Source: Actinomycetes bacterium
GTDB taxonomy: Bacteria > Actinomycetota > Acidimicrobiia > Acidimicrobiales > Ilumatobacteraceae
DNA length: 64,000 nucleotides
Direction of reading: 5' to 3'
Assembly: GCA_021414085.1 (NCBI GenBank)
Contig: JAIOPC010000017.1
Coordinates: 62,001 to 126,000 of the forward strand
Made by a program: the position numbers and the translations under genes. The notes under the pieces are model-generated. The model had not been told where the DNA came from. It saw only the letters and a program-made list of their open reading frames with translations, and made no database searches. Below, one piece after another: positions 10,170-17,804 of the stretch (the first letter of the stretch is position 1; each line of letters begins with the position of its first letter).

Positions 10170-11657
10170 TTACTGGCAGACGTTCAGTCCGCCGAGCACG
10201 CCCTTGCGGAATGCGTCGATCTTCTCGAAGGCGCTGCCGACCACGTTGGTGTCGGTGCTCACGTCGCTTCGGCCAACGGCCGTCACGACTGCTTCATCAA
10301 GATCGCCTGCCGAAAGTTGCAGCGTGTCCTCGCGAGCATTGAAATCGATGGGCGGCACGATGTACGCAACCCAAGCGCCCGTGAGGCAGTCGTTGAACAG
10401 TGCCCGTGTCTCGCCGGTGCGTGTGCTCGCTAGCGCCACCTGCACGGCCTCGCTGTAGGCGTTGGAGAACAGGTAGCCGACTGACATGTCGCCGGTGAGC
10501 TGATCAAGCGACAGCTCGAGCATCACGTCCTGGTCCCAATAAATGGTGTTGTCGCCCGGGCAATACAGGACGTTGCCTGAGTAAGCCGTTTCGTCGATGC
10601 CAGCGCACGACGGGAATGGACCACCGGTGGGGAATGGCACGAGCGTCGGTGGCGTGAACGCAACGGAGTTCGCCGCCGCCAGCTCAACCCAGAACAGCTG
10701 CAGGCTCAACGGAATCAGCGTGACAATGTCGACCGGGCCGTTAGTGGCATCGGGCGCCGGGTCGACCAGCGGCAGGTTGCCCGCGTTCGGGTCGCTTGGG
10801 TCGAACGGGATATCGACGAGGGGTGGCGGGTCGGTGAAGAACGGAACGCATCGCGTCGGACCGCCGACGAAGCCGTCTTGGAAGGCGCCGACGCGGTCGA
10901 AGCCGGTGCCGTGGGCGTTGGGGTCGTTGAGACCTTCACCCTCGATTGGGTCGCGGACGTAAATCATGGCGATCAGTCCGGCGCGCACATCGGCGTCGTC
11001 GAATGTGATCAGGTCGCTGCCACCGCTGGCAACATGTGCGGTCCACGCGCCGGCGAAGCAGTCGGCCTGCTGTTCTTTGTAGACCGTCTGGTTGTTCCAC
11101 TCGCCCGCACGCGCCTGAATGGCGTGGCCGAACTCGTGGGCCAACACGATGGCGACGGCCTCTTTGCCGAGCAGCTCGACAAGGCCAGGCAACGCGCCGG
11201 TGTCGTCGTATGCCATGAAGTCGCCATCGATGCAGTAGAACGCGGCGCCATCGGCAACGTCTTGATACGACGACTCGGGTTTGCCGCAGCCCGGGATTGG
11301 TGACTGTCGGTCGGGGTAGGCGGCGTAGATGCCACCGGACAGCGGTTCAAACGCCGCGCCGCCGTAGGCCTCGGGGAATGCTTCCGCCCAGAAGCTCTGG
11401 ATGTCGCCGAACGCGGCCGTGAGGAAGCCGTCGTATTCGGGGTGTTGCGGACCGGCCTCGCCGAAGTCGACCACGCCGTCGATCACTTCGTAGGTGCGCT
11501 CGACAGGCACGGTGTCGCCAGGTTGCGTGGACTCGGTGGGGATCAGGCCACCACCGTCTCTTTGCGAGCCGACGGCGGTGACGCCCGGTTCGGTGGCGCC
11601 GCAGGCGGCGGCGACGATGGCCAGTAAACCGGTGAGGAGAATGAAGCGACGTTGCAC
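10170..11657 (-). CDS. Neutral zinc metallopeptidase-like lipoprotein with an internal degenerate repeat
   Basis: Exported lipoprotein of 495 aa. The signal peptide ends in a lipobox, AAAC (Cys19). The first half carries a YpfJ/PF04228-type peptidase domain: HEFGH at 174-178 and, further on, EQQADCFAGAW, whose Glu is the expected third zinc ligand. The second half repeats the same pattern (LYCPGD, then NDCLTGAWVAY, then FEKIDAFRKGVLGG) but HExxH is replaced by NAYSE, so it looks like a dead copy. The GTG at 11657 was chosen because it places the signal peptide at the N-terminus; a GTG at 11675 is possible. It is divergent from the M24 peptidase gene. Confidence 0.85.
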   Translation of the reverse strand: MQRRFILLTGLLAIVAAACGATEPGVTAVGSQRDGGGLIPTESTQPGDTVPVERTYEVIDGVVDFGEAGPQHPEYDGFLTAAFGDIQSFWAEAFPEAYGGAAFEPLSGGIYAAYPDRQSPIPGCGKPESSYQDVADGAAFYCIDGDFMAYDDTGALPGLVELLGKEAVAIVLAHEFGHAIQARAGEWNNQTVYKEQQADCFAGAWTAHVASGGSDLITFDDADVRAGLIAMIYVRDPIEGEGLNDPNAHGTGFDRVGAFQDGFVGGPTRCVPFFTDPPPLVDIPFDPSDPNAGNLPLVDPAPDATNGPVDIVTLIPLSLQLFWVELAAANSVAFTPPTLVPFPTGGPFPSCAGIDETAYSGNVLYCPGDNTIYWDQDVMLELSLDQLTGDMSVGYLFSNAYSEAVQVALASTRTGETRALFNDCLTGAWVAYIVPPIDFNAREDTLQLSAGDLDEAVVTAVGRSDVSTDTNVVGSAFEKIDAFRKGVLGGLNVCQ

Positions 11658-11700
11658 GATGGCGAGCTTAGGCACACTGCGGCCGCCGATGTACGCCAGA

Positions 11701-12828
11701 ATGACCCGTATGCGCGTCGCCCCCGACTCACGAACCTTTCTCGACCGCGTCCGCCGGGCGCGTGCCGCCATGGAGCGCTCGGATGTCGACCTGCTGCTGG
11801 TCTCGGTCGGAAGCGATTTGCCCTACCTCACGGGCTATGAAGCGATGCCCTTGGAGCGGCTGACCATGCTGGTTGTGCCTCGCGATGGTGCGGCAACGCT
11901 GGTGATCCCCAGGCTGGAAGCACCCCGAGTGCACGAGCATCCCGACGTGTTCACATTGCTCCCCTGGAACGAAACCGACGACCCGGTTGCCCTTGTTGCC
12001 TCGCTGGTCGATCGCCCGCGGGTCGCTGCTGTCGGCGACACGATGTGGGCGCGCTTCCTTGTCGAGTTGCTGGTGCATTGGCCATCCGATACCACGCGTT
12101 ATGTGCGCGGCACGGTGGTGATGAACGAGCTGCGCATGCGTAAAGACGTGGCCGAGATATCGGCACTGCAGGCGGCCGGTGCCGCAGCCGATCGCGTGGC
12201 CACGCAACTGCAGGCAGGCGAGATCAAACTGGTCGGGCGCACGGAAGCTGCGGTCAGTGCCGACATCTCGGCGCGTCTTCTTGCCGAGGGCCACGACGTT
12301 GTCAATTTCGCGATCGTCGCTGCTGGCGAGAACGCTGCGTCGCCCCACCATCACGCGGGCGAGCGCGTCATCGTGGAGGGCGACCTTGTGCTGTGCGACT
12401 TTGGCGGCACGATGGCTGGCTATTGCAGCGACATCACGCGCTGCGTCTCGCTGGGCGAACCGCAGCCTGAGGTTGCCGAGGCGTATGCGGTGCTGCACGC
12501 GGCGCAGGCCGCCGGCGTCGCAGCCGGTGTCGTTGGCGCCAACTGCCAGGACGTCGATCGGGCGGCGCGACGCGTGATCAACGACGGCGGCTTCGGCGAC
12601 TACTTCATTCACCGCACCGGCCACGGCATTGGCATGGAAGCTCACGAGGACCCATACATGGTGGAAGGCAACTCGTTGCCGATCGCCGCCGGCCACGCTT
12701 TCAGCGTCGAGCCCGGAATCTACGTTCCCGGCAAGTGGGGCATGCGACTAGAAGACATCGTGGTCGCGACCGACGATGGTCCGCTCGCCATGAACCGCGT
12801 CAACCACGACCTTGTCGTTCTGGGGTGA
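11701..12828 (+). CDS. M24 family metallopeptidase (Xaa-Pro aminopeptidase-like)
   Basis: Cytoplasmic aminopeptidase of about 375 aa. The N-terminal creatinase-like domain (DLPYLTGYEAMPLERLTMLVV) is followed by a pita-bread catalytic domain. All five metal ligands are visible: Asp in LCDFGG, Asp in YCSDITR, His in HRTGHGIG, Glu in SVEPGIY and Glu in RLEDIVV. This is the pattern of Xaa-Pro dipeptidases/aminopeptidases that release the residue before proline. Starts at 11689, 11701 and 11710 are all possible; none has a clear ribosome-binding site, and 11701 is a compromise. Confidence 0.92.
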   Translation: MTRMRVAPDSRTFLDRVRRARAAMERSDVDLLLVSVGSDLPYLTGYEAMPLERLTMLVVPRDGAATLVIPRLEAPRVHEHPDVFTLLPWNETDDPVALVASLVDRPRVAAVGDTMWARFLVELLVHWPSDTTRYVRGTVVMNELRMRKDVAEISALQAAGAAADRVATQLQAGEIKLVGRTEAAVSADISARLLAEGHDVVNFAIVAAGENAASPHHHAGERVIVEGDLVLCDFGGTMAGYCSDITRCVSLGEPQPEVAEAYAVLHAAQAAGVAAGVVGANCQDVDRAARRVINDGGFGDYFIHRTGHGIGMEAHEDPYMVEGNSLPIAAGHAFSVEPGIYVPGKWGMRLEDIVVATDDGPLAMNRVNHDLVVLG

Positions 12829-12849
12829 CGGTCGTTGAGGGTGAAGGCT

Positions 12850-13068
12850 TTAACGGTTGCGAGGGTGTTGTGATGACAGGCGCTCATTCCCTCGGCGGTA
12901 GTTGCCGGTAAGGCGTGCCATCAGCGCCTGGTCGTCGGATGCACCGACGTCGTCGAGGAACAGCTTCGCCTTTGAGCCGCGCAACGTCGTCGCCACCTTG
13001 CCGTGGTGGAAGATGACAACGTCACCGGTCTTGCGGACCTCGTAGGTAAATCCGTGTGGATCGGGCAT
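12850..13068 (-). CDS. Small conserved-looking protein of unknown function
   Basis: Protein of 72 aa that I do not recognise. It starts MPDPHGFTYEVRKTGDVVIFHHGKVA. A compact beta-rich first half (alternating hydrophobics, then TTLRGSKAKLFL) is followed by a helical, basic C-terminus. There is no signal peptide or membrane helix. It lies 15 nt downstream of the lipoprotein gene on the same strand, so the two are likely cotranscribed. The coding call rests on codon bias and operon position. Confidence 0.65.
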   Translation of the reverse strand: MPDPHGFTYEVRKTGDVVIFHHGKVATTLRGSKAKLFLDDVGASDDQALMARLTGNYRRGNERLSSQHPRNR

Positions 13069-13083
13069 CGTTAGGTCGCGTCG

Positions 13084-13740
13084 TTACGGGTTGGGAGGCT
13101 GAAACTTGGCACCGTCGACCGTCGGCACTAGCAGTCCCAGAGTTATTGTCACGTCGCCGTCGTCCAGCTTGGCGATCATTCCGTTCAGCAACACGCAGTA
13201 CGTCGCGGTGCCGCCAGCCAAGGTCACCGCGACGCAAGTGGCGTCTTGATTGGCGATCACTTCTTGATGGCTAACAGCAGGTGCGAGTTCCGCTTGTGCA
13301 TCGCGCCGCAAGCGCTTAGCGGCCTCAGCGGCGTAGAAATCGATGGTGATGCCGGTGTCGCTAATGCGCGTCGGGTCGAATCCGACAGTGCAATCGGCAA
13401 CGGTTTCGGTATCCGTTTGAAGAGTGCACGTGAGTTGCTGTTCGCCGGTATCGAGGTAGCGCACGGAACCGACCTCGACGACGCGGCGATCACGATTCAG
13501 CGCAACGGTTGCCGACACGGTGGTCATGCCGAACTTGGTGAGCACGGTGTAAACGCCCGTTGCCGGTCCGTCCGTGACGAGGTCGAGCCTGCTCAGCACG
13601 TCGTCGATCGCTCCATCGCCGGTAGGGACTCCTTGCGCGAGGGGGTCGCTGTTGAAACTCGGTCGCTGGCCCGTGAAACAGCCACTGAGCACGAGTGTCG
13701 CCGCGAGTGTGCACAGACTGAGAGCGACGCGCCGGTTCAT
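13084..13740 (-). CDS. Putative lipoprotein of unknown function
   Basis: Protein of 218 aa with a classical lipoprotein signal: basic MNRRVA, a hydrophobic core, and the lipobox LSGC at 18-21. The mature part has alternating strands and a pair of cysteines in TCTLQ and DCTVG, with two more in TCVAV and YCVLL, which could form disulfides outside the cell. No named domain is recognised. It is divergent from the membrane-protein gene at 13779, with 38 nt between starts, and precedes the 72-aa gene. Confidence 0.8.
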   Translation of the reverse strand: MNRRVALSLCTLAATLVLSGCFTGQRPSFNSDPLAQGVPTGDGAIDDVLSRLDLVTDGPATGVYTVLTKFGMTTVSATVALNRDRRVVEVGSVRYLDTGEQQLTCTLQTDTETVADCTVGFDPTRISDTGITIDFYAAEAAKRLRRDAQAELAPAVSHQEVIANQDATCVAVTLAGGTATYCVLLNGMIAKLDDGDVTITLGLLVPTVDGAKFQPPNP

Positions 13741-13778
13741 CTGAATGAATCTAGGTCGCGAGCCGTAGTCTCGGCGTC

Positions 13779-14543
13779 GTGATCCGCCTCGATGCCGCCA
13801 CCGTGCTCTTGCAATGGGCCGCAGGCGGGTTGCTGTTTCTGTGGGTGACTACCCGGGGCCGCCAAGTTGGTGTTGGCTACGGCTGGCTGCTGCGGTCGGT
13901 CTTCGGTGTGATGGCGATCGGCGCAGCCGTGATTGGGTTCCGATCGGGAGCTATTCCGGTTCGGGAAGTCGCGTCGATTCTCACCGCCACGGCCGCTGCG
14001 GTGGCGCTGGCGGTATCGATTGTGCGCCGTCGAGATCTCGCAACGATTCCACCTGTGCTCGACCTGATCGCGCCCGTATTCGCGTCGGTGGGTCTGCTCG
14101 CGGGTGCGCTCGACGCCGCGGATGGTTCAGCGGCCGCGCTCTCGGTGCTGCGTGTGTTTGTTGGTGCTGCCTTTCTCGGAGTGGTGACCGACGCGATGTT
14201 GCTGGGGCATTGGTACTTGGTGCAGCCGGGCCTGCCGCGCAGGCACCTCAACGAGTTGGTTCGCCTGCTCGGGTTCGTGTGGCCGGTGGAAGTGACGGCG
14301 ATGTTGTTGCCAACCGGCATGGTGTCGGTGTGGACGGGCGCTATCGACGACGGGTGGAAGGGGCAACTGGGGTGGTTCTGGGGTGCCTCAGCTCTCAGCA
14401 CGATTGTGCTGGTGTTCGTGACGCGGGCGGCGTTGCGTGAGCGCTACTACTCGGCAGTGATGGCGGCCACCGGGTTCTTGTATCTCGCGATTCTCACGGC
14501 GTTCGGTACCGATCTGGTGGCGAGGGCAGTGCTGGCGGGCTAG
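13779..14543 (+). CDS. Multi-pass membrane protein of unknown function
   Basis: Protein of 254 aa with about seven or eight hydrophobic segments and no soluble domain. The central GHWYLVQPGLPRRHLNELVRLL resembles a conserved loop in uncharacterised actinobacterial membrane proteins, with a His and Trp near a membrane edge. The start is the GTG at 13779. Ku begins 41 nt downstream on the same strand, but that spacing does not require cotranscription. Confidence 0.75.
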   Translation: MIRLDAATVLLQWAAGGLLFLWVTTRGRQVGVGYGWLLRSVFGVMAIGAAVIGFRSGAIPVREVASILTATAAAVALAVSIVRRRDLATIPPVLDLIAPVFASVGLLAGALDAADGSAAALSVLRVFVGAAFLGVVTDAMLLGHWYLVQPGLPRRHLNELVRLLGFVWPVEVTAMLLPTGMVSVWTGAIDDGWKGQLGWFWGASALSTIVLVFVTRAALRERYYSAVMAATGFLYLAILTAFGTDLVARAVLAG

Positions 14544-14584
14544 CGCGCTGGTGATTTGGGCGATTCTCGGGCAGACTTTGGGCT

Positions 14585-15442
14585 ATGCCCAGACCTGTGT
14601 GGAGCGGAACAATCAGTTTCGGGCTCGTCGCCATCCCCATCAAGCTGTACAACGGCGTGAGCAAGAAGAGCGTGTCGTTCAACCAGCTCGACGACCGCAC
14701 CATGAGCCGTATCAAGTTACGCAAAGTGTCGGCCGAGAGTGGCGAAGAAGTCCCCGACGAGCACATCGTCAAGGGCTACGAAATCTCCAAGGGTCGCTAC
14801 GTCGTGGTTGATCCCGACGAGCTCGAGCCCTTCATTCCCAGCGCGACACGCAGTATCGATCTCGAAGAGTTCGTCGACCTGGACCAGATCGATCCGGTGT
14901 ATTTCGACTCCGCGTACATCGTCGCCCCCGACAAGACCCCTAAGCCATACGCGCTGCTCACACGCGCAATGGAGAAGGCTGGCAAGGTCGCGCTGGGTCG
15001 ATTCGTAATGCGCAACAAGCAGTACATCGCCGCGCTGCGGCCAGTCGACGGGCATTTGATGATGAGCACGATGGTGTTCGCCGACGAGGTAAATGCACCG
15101 TCAGCGATCGACGAGCTGGCCGAGCTCGACGATGTGAAGGTGAGCGACAAGGAAGTGCTGATGGCCGAAGCGCTGGTCGATTCGTTGTCGGCGGCCTTCG
15201 AACCGAACAAGTACCGCGACGAATATCGCGAGCAAGTGCTCGATCTGATCGAGCGCAAAGCGGCTGGCGAAGAATTCCAGTTGCCCGCGGCCACCACTTC
15301 AGCGCCAGCAGTAGTCGACCTGATGGCGGCGCTCGAGGCCAGCGTCAAAGCCGCGAAGAACGCACGCTCGCGACATCCCGCCGGTGGTCCCGAGGCTGTG
15401 GAGGCCGACGCCGCGCCAAAGCGTGTGCGAAAGTCGGCGTAG
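14585..15442 (+). CDS. ku: Non-homologous end-joining protein Ku
   Basis: DNA-end-binding protein of 285 aa, normal for bacterial Ku. It begins with the canonical MPRPVWSGTISFGLVAIPIKL and carries the Ku core, including VSAESGEEV, EEFVDLDQIDPVYFD and KPYALLTRAM. It ends in a basic Lys/Arg-rich tail (KNARSRHPA, KRVRKSA) as in Ku proteins that recruit LigD and bind DNA. It forms a ring-shaped homodimer on double-strand ends and recruits polymerase and ligase. The LigD-polymerase gene starts 6 nt after its stop, giving an NHEJ operon. Confidence 0.97.
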   Translation: MPRPVWSGTISFGLVAIPIKLYNGVSKKSVSFNQLDDRTMSRIKLRKVSAESGEEVPDEHIVKGYEISKGRYVVVDPDELEPFIPSATRSIDLEEFVDLDQIDPVYFDSAYIVAPDKTPKPYALLTRAMEKAGKVALGRFVMRNKQYIAALRPVDGHLMMSTMVFADEVNAPSAIDELAELDDVKVSDKEVLMAEALVDSLSAAFEPNKYRDEYREQVLDLIERKAAGEEFQLPAATTSAPAVVDLMAALEASVKAAKNARSRHPAGGPEAVEADAAPKRVRKSA

Positions 15443-15448
15443 CCCGCG

Positions 15449-16357
15449 GTGGCGACTAGCACGCGAACGACCGTCAAGGTCGGCGAACGCGAACTGAGTG
15501 TCAGCAACCTCGACAAGGTTCTGTATCCCGAAGCTGGCACGACTAAGTCGCAGATCATTGAGTACTACGCGCGCATCGCGCCGGTGATGATCCCGCACCT
15601 CACCGATCGTTGCATCACCTTGAAGCGCTTCCCCGATGGCGTTGAGAAGGATGGCTTCTTCGAGAAGCGTTGCCCGAAGCATCGCCCCGAGTGGGTTGGC
15701 ACGGCAGTTGGTCCCGGTGATCGGGGTGGCGACATTGGTTACTGCCTAATGGACGAGCCGGCGTCGTTGGTGTGGGCTGCCAACATGGCCGCGCTAGAAC
15801 TGCATGTGCCGATGGCGTTGGCTGAGGATCTCGAAACACCGCGTGCGGTTGTCTTCGACTTCGACCCAGGCGCACCGGCCGCCATGAAAGAGTGTTGCGA
15901 GATCGCGGTGTTGGTGCGCGACGTGCTTGCCTCGGTGAACTTGCAAGGTTTCGCGAAGACGTCGGGTTCGAAGGGGTTGCAGCTGTACGTGCCGCTGAAC
16001 ACGCCCTGCACGCACCAGCATGCAGCCGACTTCGCGCTAGCCGTCGGTCAGTTGCTGGAGCACCAACACCGTGACCGAGTCACGACGACGATGGCGAAGG
16101 CGGTGCGCCCGGCGAAGATCTTCGTCGATTGGAGCCAGAACGCACGCTTCAAGACGACGATCGGTGTGTACTCGATGCGCGCCCGGCCAGAACCAACTTG
16201 CAGCACGCCGGTGACATGGGACGAGGTTGCGGCCTGTGCTGCGGGTGGCCCCGAATTGCGTTTCCTGTGGCACGAAGTGTTGGCACGTGTGGAGGAACAC
16301 GGCGACTTGTTCGCACCGGTGCTGACGCTGCAACAGACGCTTCCAGGTGGTGGGTGA
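15449..16357 (+). CDS. ligD: Stand-alone LigD-type NHEJ polymerase/primase
   Basis: Protein of 302 aa covering only the archaeo-eukaryotic primase-like polymerase domain of LigD; no ligase or 3'-phosphoesterase domain is attached. Seen are LDKVLYPEAGTTK at the N-terminus, DRCITLKRFPDGV, the catalytic Asp pair in VFDFDPG, the nucleotide-binding KTSGSKGLQLYVPL, and the third acidic motif in KIFVDWSQN. It fills gaps and adds nucleotides, preferably ribonucleotides, at Ku-bound ends. The ligase must be encoded elsewhere. The start is the GTG at 15449. Confidence 0.94.
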   Translation: MATSTRTTVKVGERELSVSNLDKVLYPEAGTTKSQIIEYYARIAPVMIPHLTDRCITLKRFPDGVEKDGFFEKRCPKHRPEWVGTAVGPGDRGGDIGYCLMDEPASLVWAANMAALELHVPMALAEDLETPRAVVFDFDPGAPAAMKECCEIAVLVRDVLASVNLQGFAKTSGSKGLQLYVPLNTPCTHQHAADFALAVGQLLEHQHRDRVTTTMAKAVRPAKIFVDWSQNARFKTTIGVYSMRARPEPTCSTPVTWDEVAACAAGGPELRFLWHEVLARVEEHGDLFAPVLTLQQTLPGGG

Positions 16358-16804
16358 ATGAGCAATCCGACCGGTGACCTCGACTCGGTGACTCCACGTC
16401 TGACCACGTTGTTGCTCAGCGACTTTGCGCAGGTGCGCGATCGGCTGTTGTTTGTGAGTTCAGGCGGGATTAGTCGCGTAGTGCAAGGTACGTTTCCGGC
16501 TCACCCGCGGATTCACCTCGCGATGGTGGTGCACTTGCCGGTGAACACCCTTGGTCAGTCCCATCGAACTTTGATCAAACTGAAGTACCCAGACCACGCA
16601 GCGGTGATCGCGCAGATTGAGATCAAGATCAACCTCGACCAAGTTGCAGGAGCGAATCCGGGGGAGGGCATCAACGTGCCGCAAGCGATCGATCTCGCCC
16701 CGATTGCATTTGCGCACCCCGGCCAGGTCGATGTGCAGGTCTCGATCGACGATCAACCCGCGGGCGACCTGACGTTCTGGATGCTGCAAAAGCCAGCGAG
16801 CTGA
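16358..16804 (+). CDS. DUF6941-like small protein
   Basis: Protein of 148 aa starting at the base after the LigD stop (TGAATG), so it is part of the NHEJ transcript. Its layout, an N-terminal strand ending LLLSDFAQVRDRLLFVSSGGI followed by a beta-sandwich-like body and a final FWMLQK, resembles DUF6941 proteins, whose function is unknown. The match is by eye and tentative. There are no membrane or catalytic motifs. Its position suggests testing it as a repair accessory, but it may simply be a passenger. Confidence 0.65.
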   Translation: MSNPTGDLDSVTPRLTTLLLSDFAQVRDRLLFVSSGGISRVVQGTFPAHPRIHLAMVVHLPVNTLGQSHRTLIKLKYPDHAAVIAQIEIKINLDQVAGANPGEGINVPQAIDLAPIAFAHPGQVDVQVSIDDQPAGDLTFWMLQKPAS

Positions 16805-16851
16805 CTAGCTGTTACTCGCGGCCGGTTGCACCGCTGGGTAGCGTCGTTGAC

Positions 16852-17232
16852 ATGCCCGCGATCTCCGCTATCACCCTCTTCGTCGATGATCTCGCCCTCG
16901 CCCGCGACTGGTATTCCCGCGCGTTTGGACTGGCTGAGCACTTCTCCGACGACGTGTCGCTCGTGTTCCTGTTCGAGACGGTGATGGTGAATCTGCTGCA
17001 GATCTCGGAGGCTCCAGAGCTCATCGCTCCCGCCTCGGTGGGGAGTCACGGTGCTGGCGCCCGCGCGGTCTACACGTTGACGGTGCCAGATGTCGATGCC
17101 AGCGTCGAGCGACTCGTTGCGGCGGGCATCGGGGTGCTCAACGGTCCCGTCGATCGTCCGTGGGGTGTGCGCACGGCGGCGTTCGCTGACCCCTTCGGCC
17201 ACGTGTGGGAATTCGCCGCCCCGATCGTGTGA
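16852..17232 (+). CDS. VOC (glyoxalase-like) family protein
   Basis: Protein of 126 aa with two VOC half-repeats: ITLFVDDLALARDWYSRAFGL at the start and YTLTVPDVDASVERLVAAGI in the second half. It ends in the hallmark ADPFGHVWEFA, whose His and Glu are typical metal ligands. The metal site is thus likely functional, unlike many VOC proteins, but the substrate is unknown. It starts 47 nt after the DUF6941-like gene on the same strand and may share its transcript. Confidence 0.88.
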   Translation: MPAISAITLFVDDLALARDWYSRAFGLAEHFSDDVSLVFLFETVMVNLLQISEAPELIAPASVGSHGAGARAVYTLTVPDVDASVERLVAAGIGVLNGPVDRPWGVRTAAFADPFGHVWEFAAPIV

Positions 17233-17267
17233 GCTCGCCGCGTTGGGGGTTCGTGGCGGTCGCTCAG

Positions 17268-17804
17268 TTACCAGCAGTCGCCAGCGCGATCCTCGCAGGT
17301 GATCGGCAACGTCGGGTCGAGGTCGCTGAGGTGACCGGTCCGAAACACCATTATCAAGCCGTCGTCGTCGGGAGTTGGTTCGCGTCGGCCATCGTCGCGC
17401 ACGGTCCACGTGGAGCCGTGCCATCGTTCCCAGCCGAGTCGTTCGTAAAAGTCGAACTCGCCGGTGCCCAGCATGCCGAGTTCGAATTGCTCAGTGATGA
17501 CCTCGTCGATTGCTCGCATCACCGCTGATCCGAGGCCCAGTCGTTGTCGCGTGGGGGCTACGCCGACACTCTCGACGTAGCCCACACGGACAGAGCGCGT
17601 GCCGACAATGATCGTGCGTGCGACGACCGAAGCGTGTGCGAGTACCTGTTCGCCCTCAACGATCATGGCGTGCGTGCCGCCCAAGCCGTGTTCCCAATCG
17701 GTGTCGGCAAAGTCGCCGTCGAACGCCTGGTCAAGCATCTGTCGTGTAGCGGCCAGATGAGATGGCGAAACCTCAGCGGTCTTGCACAGCACTACGTCGG
17801 TCAT
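17268..17804 (-). CDS. AAC(2')-I-like aminoglycoside 2'-N-acetyltransferase (GNAT family)
   Basis: GNAT acetyltransferase of 178 aa, close in length to mycobacterial AAC(2')-Ic (181 aa). Family-specific segments are AFDGDFADTDWEHGLGGTHAMI, GYVESVGV, the acetyl-CoA loop RQRLGLGSAVM, TPDDDG and the C-terminal RAGDCW. The terminal Trp carboxylate contacts the drug in the known mycobacterial enzyme. The enzyme would acetylate the 2'-amino group of aminoglycosides, although the native substrate in environmental hosts is uncertain. Its ATG overlaps the TGA of the upstream MFS gene by four bases (ATGA), so it is the last gene of an amidase-MFS-acetyltransferase operon. Confidence 0.88.
   Translation of the reverse strand: MTDVVLCKTAEVSPSHLAATRQMLDQAFDGDFADTDWEHGLGGTHAMIVEGEQVLAHASVVARTIIVGTRSVRVGYVESVGVAPTRQRLGLGSAVMRAIDEVITEQFELGMLGTGEFDFYERLGWERWHGSTWTVRDDGRREPTPDDDGLIMVFRTGHLSDLDPTLPITCEDRAGDCW

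Noticed and set aside
11728-12696. Minus-strand open frame of 322 codons opposite the M24 peptidase
   Set aside because: All five metal ligands are in the plus-strand product; the antisense product has no domain.
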